From the NCBI GenBank assembly GCA_004554205.1, contig SFNH01000032.1, positions 1 to 23,952 on the forward strand: a DNA stretch of 23,952 nt. Reading direction: 5' to 3'. Position numbers and translations under genes: made by a program. The stretch comes from Clostridium sp. (GTDB lineage Bacteria > Bacillota > Clostridia > Lachnospirales > Lachnospiraceae). The stretch's first letter is position 1, and each line of letters starts with the position of its first letter. The notes under the pieces were generated by a model, which saw only the letters and a list, made by a program, of their open reading frames with translations, ran no database searches and was not told the DNA's origin. Positions 14,258-20,695 of this stretch are shown here, piece after piece.

Positions 14258-16177
14258 TCAATCCACTTCCATAATGATCGGCAGAATCATCGGAGTGCGC
14301 TTCATGCGCTTCCACATAAAGTCGCTCAAGCTGTCGCGGATCAGGTTCTTGATCTTGCCCCAGTCGGTCACATGGTGATCAAGGCAGTCCGAAACGGCGT
14401 CGTCCACCACCTTCTTCGCCTCATCCATCAGATCCTCCGACTCCCGCACATAGACGAAGCCGCGCGATACGATATCGGGGCCCGCGAGAAGCTGGTTGCT
14501 GTATTTTTCCAGAGTCAGCACCACGATAATGATGCCGTTCTGCGCGAGATTCTGCCGGTCACGAAGAACGATGTTTCCCACATCGCCCACGCCGAGACCG
14601 TCAACCAGGATTCCTCCGGCCTGCACATGATCCACCACCTTACAGGAATCCTCGCCGATCTCCACCACATCGCCGGAGGACATGATCAGCGTATTGTCCT
14701 TCGGCACGCCCATCGCGATGGCGATGGAGCGGTTTGCCACAAGATGGCGGTACTCGCCGTGCACCGGGAGCGCGTACTTCGGGTGCAGCAGAGAGTAGAT
14801 GAGCTTGATCTCCTCCTGGCAGGCGTGGCCCGACACATGCGTATCCTGGGTGATCACCTCCACCCCGCGCATGGAGAGCTCGTTGATGACCTTGGAAACC
14901 GCCTTCTCATTGCCGGGAATCGGCGTGGAGCTTAAGATCACCACATCGTTCGGCTTGATCGACACCTTCCTGTGAAGCCCGGACGCCATGCGGGATAATG
15001 CCGCCATGGACTCGCCCTGGCTCCCGGTGGTGATGAGCACCGTCTGCTCATCCGGATAGTTCTTAAGCTGGTCGATCTCAATCAGCGTGCCGTCGGGAAT
15101 GTTGATGTAGCCGAGCTCGCTCGCCGTGCCGATCACATTCACCATGCTGCGCCCCTCCACCACTACCTTGCGTCCGTACTTCTCCGCCGAGGAGATGATC
15201 TGCTGGACGCGGTCCACGTTTGAGGCAAAGGTCGCCACGATGATCCTGTTATTTTTATGCTCCGCGAAAATCGCGTCAAAGGTCTTTCCCACCGTCCGCT
15301 CGGACGCCGTAAAGCCCGGACGGATCGCGTTGGTGCTGTCGCTTAGGAGAGCCAGTACACCCTTCTTCCCAAGCTCCGCGAAGCGCTGCAGATCGAAGGC
15401 GTCGCCGAATACCGGGGTGTAATCCACCTTAAAGTCTCCGGTGTGCACGATCACACCCGCCGGGGTAAAGATGGCAAGGGCAGCCGCATCCGCAATGCTG
15501 TGATTCGTCTTGATAAATTCCACCTTAAAGCACCCCAGGTTGATCGTCTGTCCGTGCTTCACCACCCTGCGCCTGGTGCTCTTCATCAGGTTGTGCTCTT
15601 TTAATTTATTCTCGATCAGCCCGATCGTGAGTTTCGTGCCGTACACCGGCACGTTGATCTTCTGCAAAATATAAGGCAGGGCGCCGATGTGATCCTCATG
15701 TCCGTGGGTGATCACAAAGCCCTTCACCTTATCAATGTTCCTCTCAAGATATGACACGTCCGGGATCACCAGGTCGATGCCCAGCATATCGTCCGTCGGG
15801 AATGCCAGCCCGCAGTCTACCACCACGATGGTGTCCTCGTACTCGAATGCGGTGATATTCATCCCGATCTGTTCCAGGCCGCCGAGCGGGATAATGCGAA
15901 CCTTCTGGCTCGCCTTGTCGCTCCTCTGTGCCTTATCCGAGCGCTCCGCGCGTCCGGGGCGGGCCGGTCTTTCCGCCTTCACCGTTTTTTCGGCTCTCGC
16001 TGGTCTCTCCGCTCTCGCGGGCTTCTCGGCTCTCATCGGCTTCTCGGCTCTGGCCGGTTTCTCCGCTCTGGTCGGTTTCTCCGCCCGATCCGCTCTCGCT
16101 GTCACTCTCGGCCTCTGGGCGGTATGAGCGCCTCTTGTCCGGGTTTCATTCTGACTGTTCTGTTTTTCTGTGTTCAA
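14258..16177 (-). CDS. rnj: Ribonuclease J with a basic repeat extension
   Basis: RNase J is a metallo-beta-lactamase/beta-CASP nuclease with endonuclease and 5'-3' exonuclease activity, acting in mRNA decay and rRNA maturation. The catalytic core begins near residue 92 (VRIIPLGGLEQIGMN), with zinc motif HGHEDH at 158-163 and a full beta-CASP and C-terminal region. At 639 residues it is longer than the usual about 555 because of an N-terminal tail rich in R-A-E-K-P hexapeptides. The start is TTG at 16177, backed by GGAGG 7 nt upstream. It is inserted between the DUF1292 and mltG-like genes, which are neighbours in Bacillus. Confidence 0.95.
   Translation of the reverse strand: MNTEKQNSQNETRTRGAHTAQRPRVTARADRAEKPTRAEKPARAEKPMRAEKPARAERPARAEKTVKAERPARPGRAERSDKAQRSDKASQKVRIIPLGGLEQIGMNITAFEYEDTIVVVDCGLAFPTDDMLGIDLVIPDVSYLERNIDKVKGFVITHGHEDHIGALPYILQKINVPVYGTKLTIGLIENKLKEHNLMKSTRRRVVKHGQTINLGCFKVEFIKTNHSIADAAALAIFTPAGVIVHTGDFKVDYTPVFGDAFDLQRFAELGKKGVLALLSDSTNAIRPGFTASERTVGKTFDAIFAEHKNNRIIVATFASNVDRVQQIISSAEKYGRKVVVEGRSMVNVIGTASELGYINIPDGTLIEIDQLKNYPDEQTVLITTGSQGESMAALSRMASGLHRKVSIKPNDVVILSSTPIPGNEKAVSKVINELSMRGVEVITQDTHVSGHACQEEIKLIYSLLHPKYALPVHGEYRHLVANRSIAIAMGVPKDNTLIMSSGDVVEIGEDSCKVVDHVQAGGILVDGLGVGDVGNIVLRDRQNLAQNGIIIVVLTLEKYSNQLLAGPDIVSRGFVYVRESEDLMDEAKKVVDDAVSDCLDHHVTDWGKIKNLIRDSLSDFMWKRMKRTPMILPIIMEVD
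15911..16087 (-). repeat. 18-bp tandem repeat coding for hexapeptides in the RNase J tail
   Basis: Residues 31-89 of RNase J consist of degenerate units such as RAEKPT, RAEKPA, RAEKPM, RAERPA, KAERPA and RAERSD. At DNA level this is an approximately 18-bp period, best conserved at about 15990-16087. The segment is highly charged, has no predicted fold, and is rich in Arg, Lys, Glu, Ala and Pro. Confidence 0.85.
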
Positions 16178-16212
16178 TGTTTTTCCTCCAAATCTTATTT
16201 TTTAAAGGGAAC

Positions 16213-16491
16213 TTATCTTTGAATCTCCACGTCCATATCCTCCATAAGCTCCGCAAAAATCTTCGTCAGGTAATCGAGCTCGTCATCATTCTCCACAAAT
16301 TCGTAGACTGCCTCGCTCTCCTCCGGGCCGGACACATCCTTTAAGATGTAGCATTCACCGTCCTCATCGTCCTTTCCGGAATCGGTCACCATCAGATAAT
16401 TCATTCCGCTTATGCGGGTCTCCTCGAGCACATAAAGCTCCACACTCTCCCCCGCATCTGTCTGCAATGTAATCTTTTCTTCCTCTGCCAC
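16213..16491 (-). CDS. DUF1292 domain protein (YrzB-like)
   Basis: This 92-residue, strongly acidic protein has the DUF1292 pattern: KITLQTDAGESVELYVLEETRISGMNYLMV, then a CYILKDV strand and a C-terminal acidic helix. Function is unknown. The family nearly always sits beside ruvX in Firmicutes, as here, where it lies 4 bp after the ruvX stop. The start is GTG at 16491, with GGGAG about 8 nt upstream inside the ruvX end. Expression is therefore probably coupled to ruvX. Confidence 0.87.
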   Translation of the reverse strand: MAEEEKITLQTDAGESVELYVLEETRISGMNYLMVTDSGKDDEDGECYILKDVSGPEESEAVYEFVENDDELDYLTKIFAELMEDMDVEIQR

Positions 16492-16495
16492 GTTC

Positions 16496-16918
16496 TCACT
16501 CCCGTACGGAATTCAGGTAAGACTCTAAGATCAGGGCCGCCGCAATCTTGTCGATGACCTTCTTTCTGTCTTCCCGCTTGATTCCGCTCTGTATTAAAAT
16601 TTCATTTGCCTCAATAGTCGTCAGACGCTCATCCCACAGAACCACAGGCAGTCCTGTCCTGCGCGCCAGCATATCGCGGAACTGCTCCGTCTTTCTCGCA
16701 CGCTCGCCGATCGAATCGTCCATATTCTTAGGATATCCCAAAACAATCGTTTCAATCTCATATTCGGCGATCAGTCCTTCAAGACGCGCAAGCGTCCGGC
16801 GCAGCTTGTTCTCCTGGCTGCGCGTGATCGTCTCCACTGCCTGCGCCGTAAGCCCCAGCGGGTCGCAGACCGCCACGCCCACGGTTTTTGAACCGTAATC
16901 AAGCCCCAGAATCCTCAT
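16496..16918 (-). CDS. ruvX: RuvX/YqgF-family RNase H-like nuclease
   Basis: The 140-residue protein has the RNase H-like fold of the YqgF/RuvX family. Members have been described both as putative Holliday junction resolvases and as factors for 16S rRNA 5' processing. Acidic active-site residues are visible in LGLDYGSKTVGVAVCDP (Asp7), the WDERLTT motif and the C-terminal DKIAAALIL. The ATG at 16918 is preceded by a weak GGACGGGA. A terminator-like hairpin lies just 19 nt upstream, between it and ireB, which may control how much transcription reaches this gene. Confidence 0.93.
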   Translation of the reverse strand: MRILGLDYGSKTVGVAVCDPLGLTAQAVETITRSQENKLRRTLARLEGLIAEYEIETIVLGYPKNMDDSIGERARKTEQFRDMLARRTGLPVVLWDERLTTIEANEILIQSGIKREDRKKVIDKIAAALILESYLNSVRE

Positions 16919-16936
16919 AGCGTTTCGTCCCGTCCG

Positions 16937-16974
16937 AAAAACTGCCAGCCCATCAGACGGATACGGCTGGCAGT
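16937..16974 (-). terminator. Terminator-like hairpin or attenuator in front of ruvX
   Basis: ACTGCCAGCC and GGCTGGCAGT form a perfect 10-bp GC-rich stem (16941-16950 with 16965-16974) with a 14-nt loop. On the minus strand it is followed by TTTTT. Only about 18 bp separate it from the ruvX start, which leaves no room for a new promoter, so it is probably leaky or regulated. Confidence 0.75.
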
Positions 16975-17011
16975 ATTGTCCTCTTGCTGCATATTCAAAG
17001 CAGTTTCCCGG

Positions 17012-17272
17012 CTACTTAAACTTTGCGTCAATGTAAACAGACATCAGTTCCTCCAGGATCTCATCACGCTCAACCTTCATGATCAGGCTTCTGGCTCCCT
17101 TGTGGCTGGTGATATACGTCGGGTCACCTGACATGATATAGCCTACAATCTGGTTGACCGGATTATACCCCTTTTCCGTGAGTGCCACATAAACCTGCTC
17201 CAACACCTGGCTGACATCCATCTTATTCTCCTGTACTGCACTGAAAAACTGTGTGTTATGAATTTCGCCCAT
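17012..17272 (-). CDS. ireB: IreB-family regulatory phosphoprotein (YrzL-like)
   Basis: This short conserved protein (86 residues from the chosen start) carries the hallmark EKGYNPVNQIVGYIMSGDPTYITSHKGAR. In Enterococcus faecalis IreB is phosphorylated near its N-terminus by the Ser/Thr kinase IreK and acts in cephalosporin resistance. Thr7 in MGEIHNTQF is a candidate site here. The ATG at 17272 is preferred to a GTG at 17281 because AAAGGA lies about 10 nt from the ATG but touches the GTG. It has its own promoter at 17303-17331 and heads the long minus-strand gene cluster. Confidence 0.93.
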   Translation of the reverse strand: MGEIHNTQFFSAVQENKMDVSQVLEQVYVALTEKGYNPVNQIVGYIMSGDPTYITSHKGARSLIMKVERDEILEELMSVYIDAKFK

Positions 17273-17302
17273 GTTCTTCACGTCCTTTAACTATTCTCTT
17301 CT

Positions 17303-17331
17303 ATTCTATACTACTTTGTCTGATTCGGCAA
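17303..17331 (-). promoter_or_regulatory. Promoter for ireB and the downstream cluster
   Basis: On the minus strand TTGCCG (17326-17331) is followed after 17 bp by TAGAAT (17303-17308). This places the transcription start close upstream of the ireB ribosome binding site, and the repeat cluster begins about 30 bp further upstream. Confidence 0.65.
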
Positions 17332-17360
17332 GCACTTTTTCTTTTTCCACGCGTTTCGGC

Positions 17361-17391
17361 GTAACAGTTCAGCCTGCGGCAGAACTGCTAC
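17361..17391. repeat. Two repeat ends back to back forming a small hairpin
   Basis: GTAACAGTTC (17361-17370) pairs with GAACTGCTAC (17382-17391) apart from one mismatch, around an 11-nt centre. The arms are the same terminal motif seen at 6382 and 6558. Confidence 0.7.
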
Positions 17392-17446
17392 GGAATCCAG
17401 CCCATTTAAAGTTCGCCTGCGGCGAAGGGATGGATTCTTTTCTGCC

Positions 17447-17502
17447 ATAACACGTTCTTACGGACTTTGCAGCAAGTGCAAAGTCCTACTGTAAACTGTT
17501 AT
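17447..17502. repeat. 56-bp hairpin repeat with ATAAC ends
   Basis: GGACTTTGCA (17462-17471) and TGCAAAGTCC (17477-17486) form a perfect 10-bp stem around GCAAG. Flanks extend outward to ATAACA and TGTTAT at the ends. On the minus strand TAGGACTTT followed by CTTGCTGC mirrors the left part of the full repeat at 6396-6416. Confidence 0.7.
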
Positions 17503-17505
17503 CAT

Positions 17506-17605
17506 CAAAGCGCACTGTCCGAGCGAAGCGTGAACTCCGCGAAAGACGCAGCGCGTCACATGGGACTATCTTGCCGGGGCAGCGGCGTGAAGTCTGCGAA
17601 AGATG
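17506..17605. repeat. Core of the interspersed repeat, read into mtaB
   Basis: Its first 25 nt (17506-17530) are identical to 6421-6445. From about 17547 the segment CGCAGCGCGTCACATGGGAC and what follows align with 6492-6540 and with the reverse complement of 23684-23730. Its inner half encodes the end of MtaB, including the stop at 17556-17558. Confidence 0.75.
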
Positions 17606-18953
17606 TCTCGCCCGACAGTTCCATAATCTCATCCGTTATCATCCCGGACAGCGTTCCCTCGACCACAGTATTCTTAAGCCCATCCGCGTAGGGCACGACC
17701 GCCTTGACATACTCCTTCGTATGCCCGATCATGTATTCACGGCCCCCGATCACAGTCTTCTCCTCGAGAAGCACATCTCTACTCCGCCCGAGAAACGATT
17801 TCCGATACTTAAGTGACAGCTTCCGCTCAAGCGAGAGAAGCTCATCGCTGCGCGCCGTCTTCACCGGCTCCGGGATCTGATCCGGCATCCTGTCCGCCCT
17901 CGTCCCGGCCCGCCTCGAATACTTGAAAATGTGCATCTCATAAAATCCGATCGCTTCAAGGAACTGCCTTGTCCGCGCAAACTCCTCCTCCGTCTCGCCC
18001 GGAAAGCCCACGATCACATCGGTAGTGATCGCCGGATTATCAAATACCTCTCGCAAAAGCTCACATCGCTTTCTGAATTCTCCCGCCGTGTAGCGGCGGT
18101 TCATCCGCTTTAACGTCTCGTCACAGCCACTCTGGAGCGACAGGTGGAAATGAGGGCAAAACTTCGGAAGCGACGCAAGCCCAGCCGCAAATTCCTCCGT
18201 GATGACGCGCGGCTCCAGGGAGCCCAGCCGGATACGCTCGATACCGTCCACATCATGCACGCGCCGGATCAGGGCAAGCAGATCTCCCGCCGCTTCCTCC
18301 CCTGAAAAATCCACGCCGTAGGAGCTTAGGTGAATCCCGGTCAGAACGATCTCCTTATAGCCTGACTCTGCCAGGGCCCGCACCTCCGCCTCCACATCCT
18401 TAAGGCCGCGGCTTCGCACCCGCCCTCTCGTATAGGGGATAATGCAGTAGCTGCAGAACTGGTTGCATCCGTCCTGCACCTTTATAAATGCCCTCGTATG
18501 CTCATCAACGCGGCTGATCTTTAAATTTTCATATTCCTTCGTATTGCCGATCTCTATGACATGCTCACACTTCGCCGTCTCATTCCCCGGCTTCTTTTTT
18601 TCGTCCCGCTCCCGGAAAAACGCTTCCAGAATCGGGACCAGTTCCTTCTTTTTATTATTTCCGATGATCACGTCCACAGACAGATCCCTCAAAAGCTCCC
18701 CCGCCGCCGCCTGCACATAGCAGCCCGCCGCCACCACGACCGCCTCCGGGTTCTGCTTTTTCGCCCGGTGGAGCATCTGGCGCGACTTCCGATCCGCAAT
18801 GTTTGTGACCGAGCATGTATTGACAATATAGACATCGGCGCGCTCCGAAAACGGCACGATCCCGTACCCCGCCTCCTCGAGAAGCTGCCTCATCGCCTCC
18901 GTCTCATACGAATTCACCTTGCAGCCCAGATTATGTAACGCTGCCGTCCTCAT
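17556..18953 (-). CDS. mtaB: tRNA t6A37 methylthiotransferase MtaB
   Basis: MtaB is a radical-SAM enzyme that converts t6A37 to ms2t6A in ANN-decoding tRNAs. Cluster ligands are clear from the chosen start: Cys11 (NLGCKVNSYET), Cys47 (VNTCSVT) and Cys78 (AAGCYVQ) for the auxiliary cluster, and CNQFCSYC at 163-170 for the SAM cluster. A TRAM-like C-terminus follows. The second ATG (18953) is chosen because AAGGAG is about 7 nt from it and only one base from the ATG at 18959. It is 465 residues long, somewhat long for the family. The last 14-18 residues (from about FADFTPLPRQDSPM) lie in the interspersed repeat and look acquired. Bacillus places this gene right after rsmE. Confidence 0.94.
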   Translation of the reverse strand: MRTAALHNLGCKVNSYETEAMRQLLEEAGYGIVPFSERADVYIVNTCSVTNIADRKSRQMLHRAKKQNPEAVVVAAGCYVQAAAGELLRDLSVDVIIGNNKKKELVPILEAFFRERDEKKKPGNETAKCEHVIEIGNTKEYENLKISRVDEHTRAFIKVQDGCNQFCSYCIIPYTRGRVRSRGLKDVEAEVRALAESGYKEIVLTGIHLSSYGVDFSGEEAAGDLLALIRRVHDVDGIERIRLGSLEPRVITEEFAAGLASLPKFCPHFHLSLQSGCDETLKRMNRRYTAGEFRKRCELLREVFDNPAITTDVIVGFPGETEEEFARTRQFLEAIGFYEMHIFKYSRRAGTRADRMPDQIPEPVKTARSDELLSLERKLSLKYRKSFLGRSRDVLLEEKTVIGGREYMIGHTKEYVKAVVPYADGLKNTVVEGTLSGMITDEIMELSGETSFADFTPLPRQDSPM

Positions 18954-18980
18954 ATCCATTCTCCTTACTGATTAAAATTT

Positions 18981-19048
18981 GTAACTGTTCAGTACCTTCA
19001 CAGTCACAAGCAAAAATCCATGAAAATTGCCTTCGGCTGAACTGTTAC
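18981..19048. repeat. 68-bp repeat with terminal inverted repeats
   Basis: GTAACTGTTCAG (18981-18992) and CTGAACTGTTAC (19037-19048) are inverted ends with 11 of 12 matches. The first 22 bp are identical to 21869-21890. The inner GAAAATTGCCTTCGGC (19022-19037) is an exact inverted copy of 23937-23952, and GCAAAAATCC recurs at 23923. It lies between the divergent mtaB and HPr-like genes, within the likely mtaB leader. Confidence 0.8.
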
Positions 19049-19077
19049 GCGCTCCCCCATAAAGCGAAAACTCCCTA

Positions 19078-19106
19078 TTGACTTTTTCCCCATATATGGG
19101 TAGTAT
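19078..19106 (+). promoter_or_regulatory. Promoter of the HPr-like gene with a palindromic spacer
   Basis: TTGACT (19078-19083) and TAGTAT (19101-19106) are spaced by 17 bp. The spacer contains the perfect 12-bp palindrome CCCATATATGGG (19089-19100), ending directly at the -10 box, a likely operator position. Confidence 0.7.
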
Positions 19107-19180
19107 TAACATAAGGCAATGGGAGGATTTCGTCTCTGCGCCAATATCATACAGAGATCACATGAAGGAGGCTTCACAGC

Positions 19181-19414
19181 ATGAAAACCGTACGCATTTC
19201 TTTAAATTCCATCGATAAAGTAAAGTCCTTTGTAAACGACCTGACAAAATTTGACGTGGATTTCGACCTCGTATCCGGCAGATACGTCATCGACGCAAAA
19301 TCCATCATGGGTATCTTCAGCCTGGATCTGTCCAAGCCGATCGACTTAAACATCCACGCCGAGGCGGGCATTGACGATATCCTGGAGACGCTTTCTCCGT
19401 ACATTATCAAATAA
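19181..19414 (+). CDS. HPr-like protein without the phosphoacceptor histidine
   Basis: The 77-residue protein fits the HPr fold. The segment SGRYVIDAKSIMGIFSLDL matches the region around the regulatory Ser46 of HPr (here Ser41), and the closing LNIHAEAGIDDILETL matches its last strand and helix. The N-terminal phosphotransfer motif (GLHARPA with His15) is replaced by SLNSIDKVKSFVNDL, with no histidine, so it cannot carry phosphate from Enzyme I in the usual way. It may be a regulatory relative or a target of HPr kinase. The ATG at 19181 follows AAGGAGG by 9 nt. It is transcribed alone, from the promoter at 19078 to the terminator at 19431. Confidence 0.85.
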   Translation: MKTVRISLNSIDKVKSFVNDLTKFDVDFDLVSGRYVIDAKSIMGIFSLDLSKPIDLNIHAEAGIDDILETLSPYIIK

Positions 19415-19430
19415 ATAACCGATTCCGATC

Positions 19431-19472
19431 ATGGCGCTGCCGCACTCACCCGCACAGCGCCATTTCTTTTTT
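19431..19472 (+). terminator. Rho-independent terminator after the HPr-like gene
   Basis: ATGGCGCTG (19431-19439) and CAGCGCCAT (19455-19463) form a perfect 9-bp stem with a 15-nt loop, followed by TTCTTTTTT on the plus strand. It ends 16 bp before the convergent thiI stop. Confidence 0.88.
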
Positions 19473-19487
19473 GTCCGTCTGCCCCGG

Positions 19488-20669
19488 TCAGTCGCACCAG
19501 ATGACCTCCGCCGTATCAATCGCAGTCCGCACCATCTCATCAATCTTTTCCTTCAGGTTTAACTCCGACTTGCGGATCACATTGAGGTTCGGCTTGATCA
19601 CCGGATGCTTTGCAACAAAGATCGTACAGCAGTCCTCATATGGCTGGATCGAGGTCTCAAACGTCCCGATCTTCTCGGAAAGCTCGACGATCTCCTGCTT
19701 GTCAAAACCGATCAGCGGCCGGAACACCGGCATCGCGCACACCTCGTTTGTCGCCGCAAGAGACTGCACGGTCTGGGACGCCACCTGTCCGATGCTCTCA
19801 CCCGTAACAAGCGCCAGCGCGCCGCTCTTTCCGGCTATCTCCTCCGCGATTTTCATCATATAGCGGCGCATGATGATCGTGAGCTCCTCATGCGGACACT
19901 GCTCGTAAATATAGAGCTGGATCTCCGTAAAATTCACGATATGAAGCGGAATCGGTCCGGAGTATCTCGAAACCAGCCGCGCCAGGTCGATGACCTTCTG
20001 CTTTGCGCGGTCGCTGGTGTACGGCGGCGCGTGGAAATACACCGCGTCAATCTTCACGCCCCGCTTTGCGATCATGTAGCCCGCCACCGGGCTGTCGATG
20101 CCGCCGGAGAGCAGAAGCATCGCCTTGCCGTTGGTCCCCACCGGCATTCCGCCCGGTCCCGGAATCATCAGGGAATAAATATTTACGACCTTTCGAACCT
20201 CCACATGCAGCAGCACATCCGGTTCGTGCACATTTACGGCAGTCTCAGGAAACGCGTTTAAGATCACTTCACCGAGCTCACAGTTCATCTGCTCGGAGCG
20301 CACCGGGTAGGACTTATCCGCCCGCCTGCTGTCAACCTTAAACGTAAAATGCTTGTCCGGGTACACCTCGTCGATGTAATCCACGACCACCTTCTTTATA
20401 TTTTCAAAATCCTTTTCCTCTATCTGCACCATCGGACAGATCCACGCGATGCCAAAGACCCTCTTAAGCGCCTCCACCACCTCGTCGTAATCGTACGCTC
20501 CCTGCGCCTGAAGGTAGATGCGCCCCGACTCCTTCGAGGCGGCAAAAGAGCCGTCCACCTTCTTTAGTGCATTCTTGATCTGCTTTATCAGCGCGTCCTC
20601 AAACAGATACCTGTTTTTCCCCTTTGTCCCAATCTCCGCGTATTTAATCAAAAATGACTGGTATACCAT
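19488..20669 (-). CDS. thiI: tRNA 4-thiouridine synthetase ThiI
   Basis: ThiI adenylates and thiolates uridine-8 of tRNA, with sulfur delivered by a cysteine desulfurase. The 393-residue protein has an N-terminal ferredoxin-like domain and a THUMP domain (about 55-165). An ATP pyrophosphatase domain follows, with PP-loop LLLSGGIDSPVAGYM (SGGIDS at 188-193). There is no C-terminal rhodanese domain, as is usual in Firmicutes. The ATG at 20669 follows AAAGGAT by about 8 nt. The desulfurase gene ends 26 bp upstream, so the sulfur donor and acceptor enzymes are expressed together. Confidence 0.96.
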   Translation of the reverse strand: MVYQSFLIKYAEIGTKGKNRYLFEDALIKQIKNALKKVDGSFAASKESGRIYLQAQGAYDYDEVVEALKRVFGIAWICPMVQIEEKDFENIKKVVVDYIDEVYPDKHFTFKVDSRRADKSYPVRSEQMNCELGEVILNAFPETAVNVHEPDVLLHVEVRKVVNIYSLMIPGPGGMPVGTNGKAMLLLSGGIDSPVAGYMIAKRGVKIDAVYFHAPPYTSDRAKQKVIDLARLVSRYSGPIPLHIVNFTEIQLYIYEQCPHEELTIIMRRYMMKIAEEIAGKSGALALVTGESIGQVASQTVQSLAATNEVCAMPVFRPLIGFDKQEIVELSEKIGTFETSIQPYEDCCTIFVAKHPVIKPNLNVIRKSELNLKEKIDEMVRTAIDTAEVIWCD

Positions 20670-20695
20670 AGCTTATCCTTTCCTCTTTCTGTCTC

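Noticed and set aside
14096..14935. 279-codon plus-strand open frame opposite rnj and the mltG-like gene
   Set aside because: It is antisense to well-supported genes, has His/Asp/Val-rich composition typical of a shadow frame, and shows no motif.
17361..17605. CRISPR-like array
   Set aside because: The repeated pieces are not evenly spaced direct repeats with unique spacers. They are inverted ends and cores of one interspersed family, and no cas genes are present.
19174..19410. 78-codon minus-strand open frame opposite the HPr-like gene
   Set aside because: It is antisense to a gene with promoter, ribosome binding site, recognisable fold and terminator.
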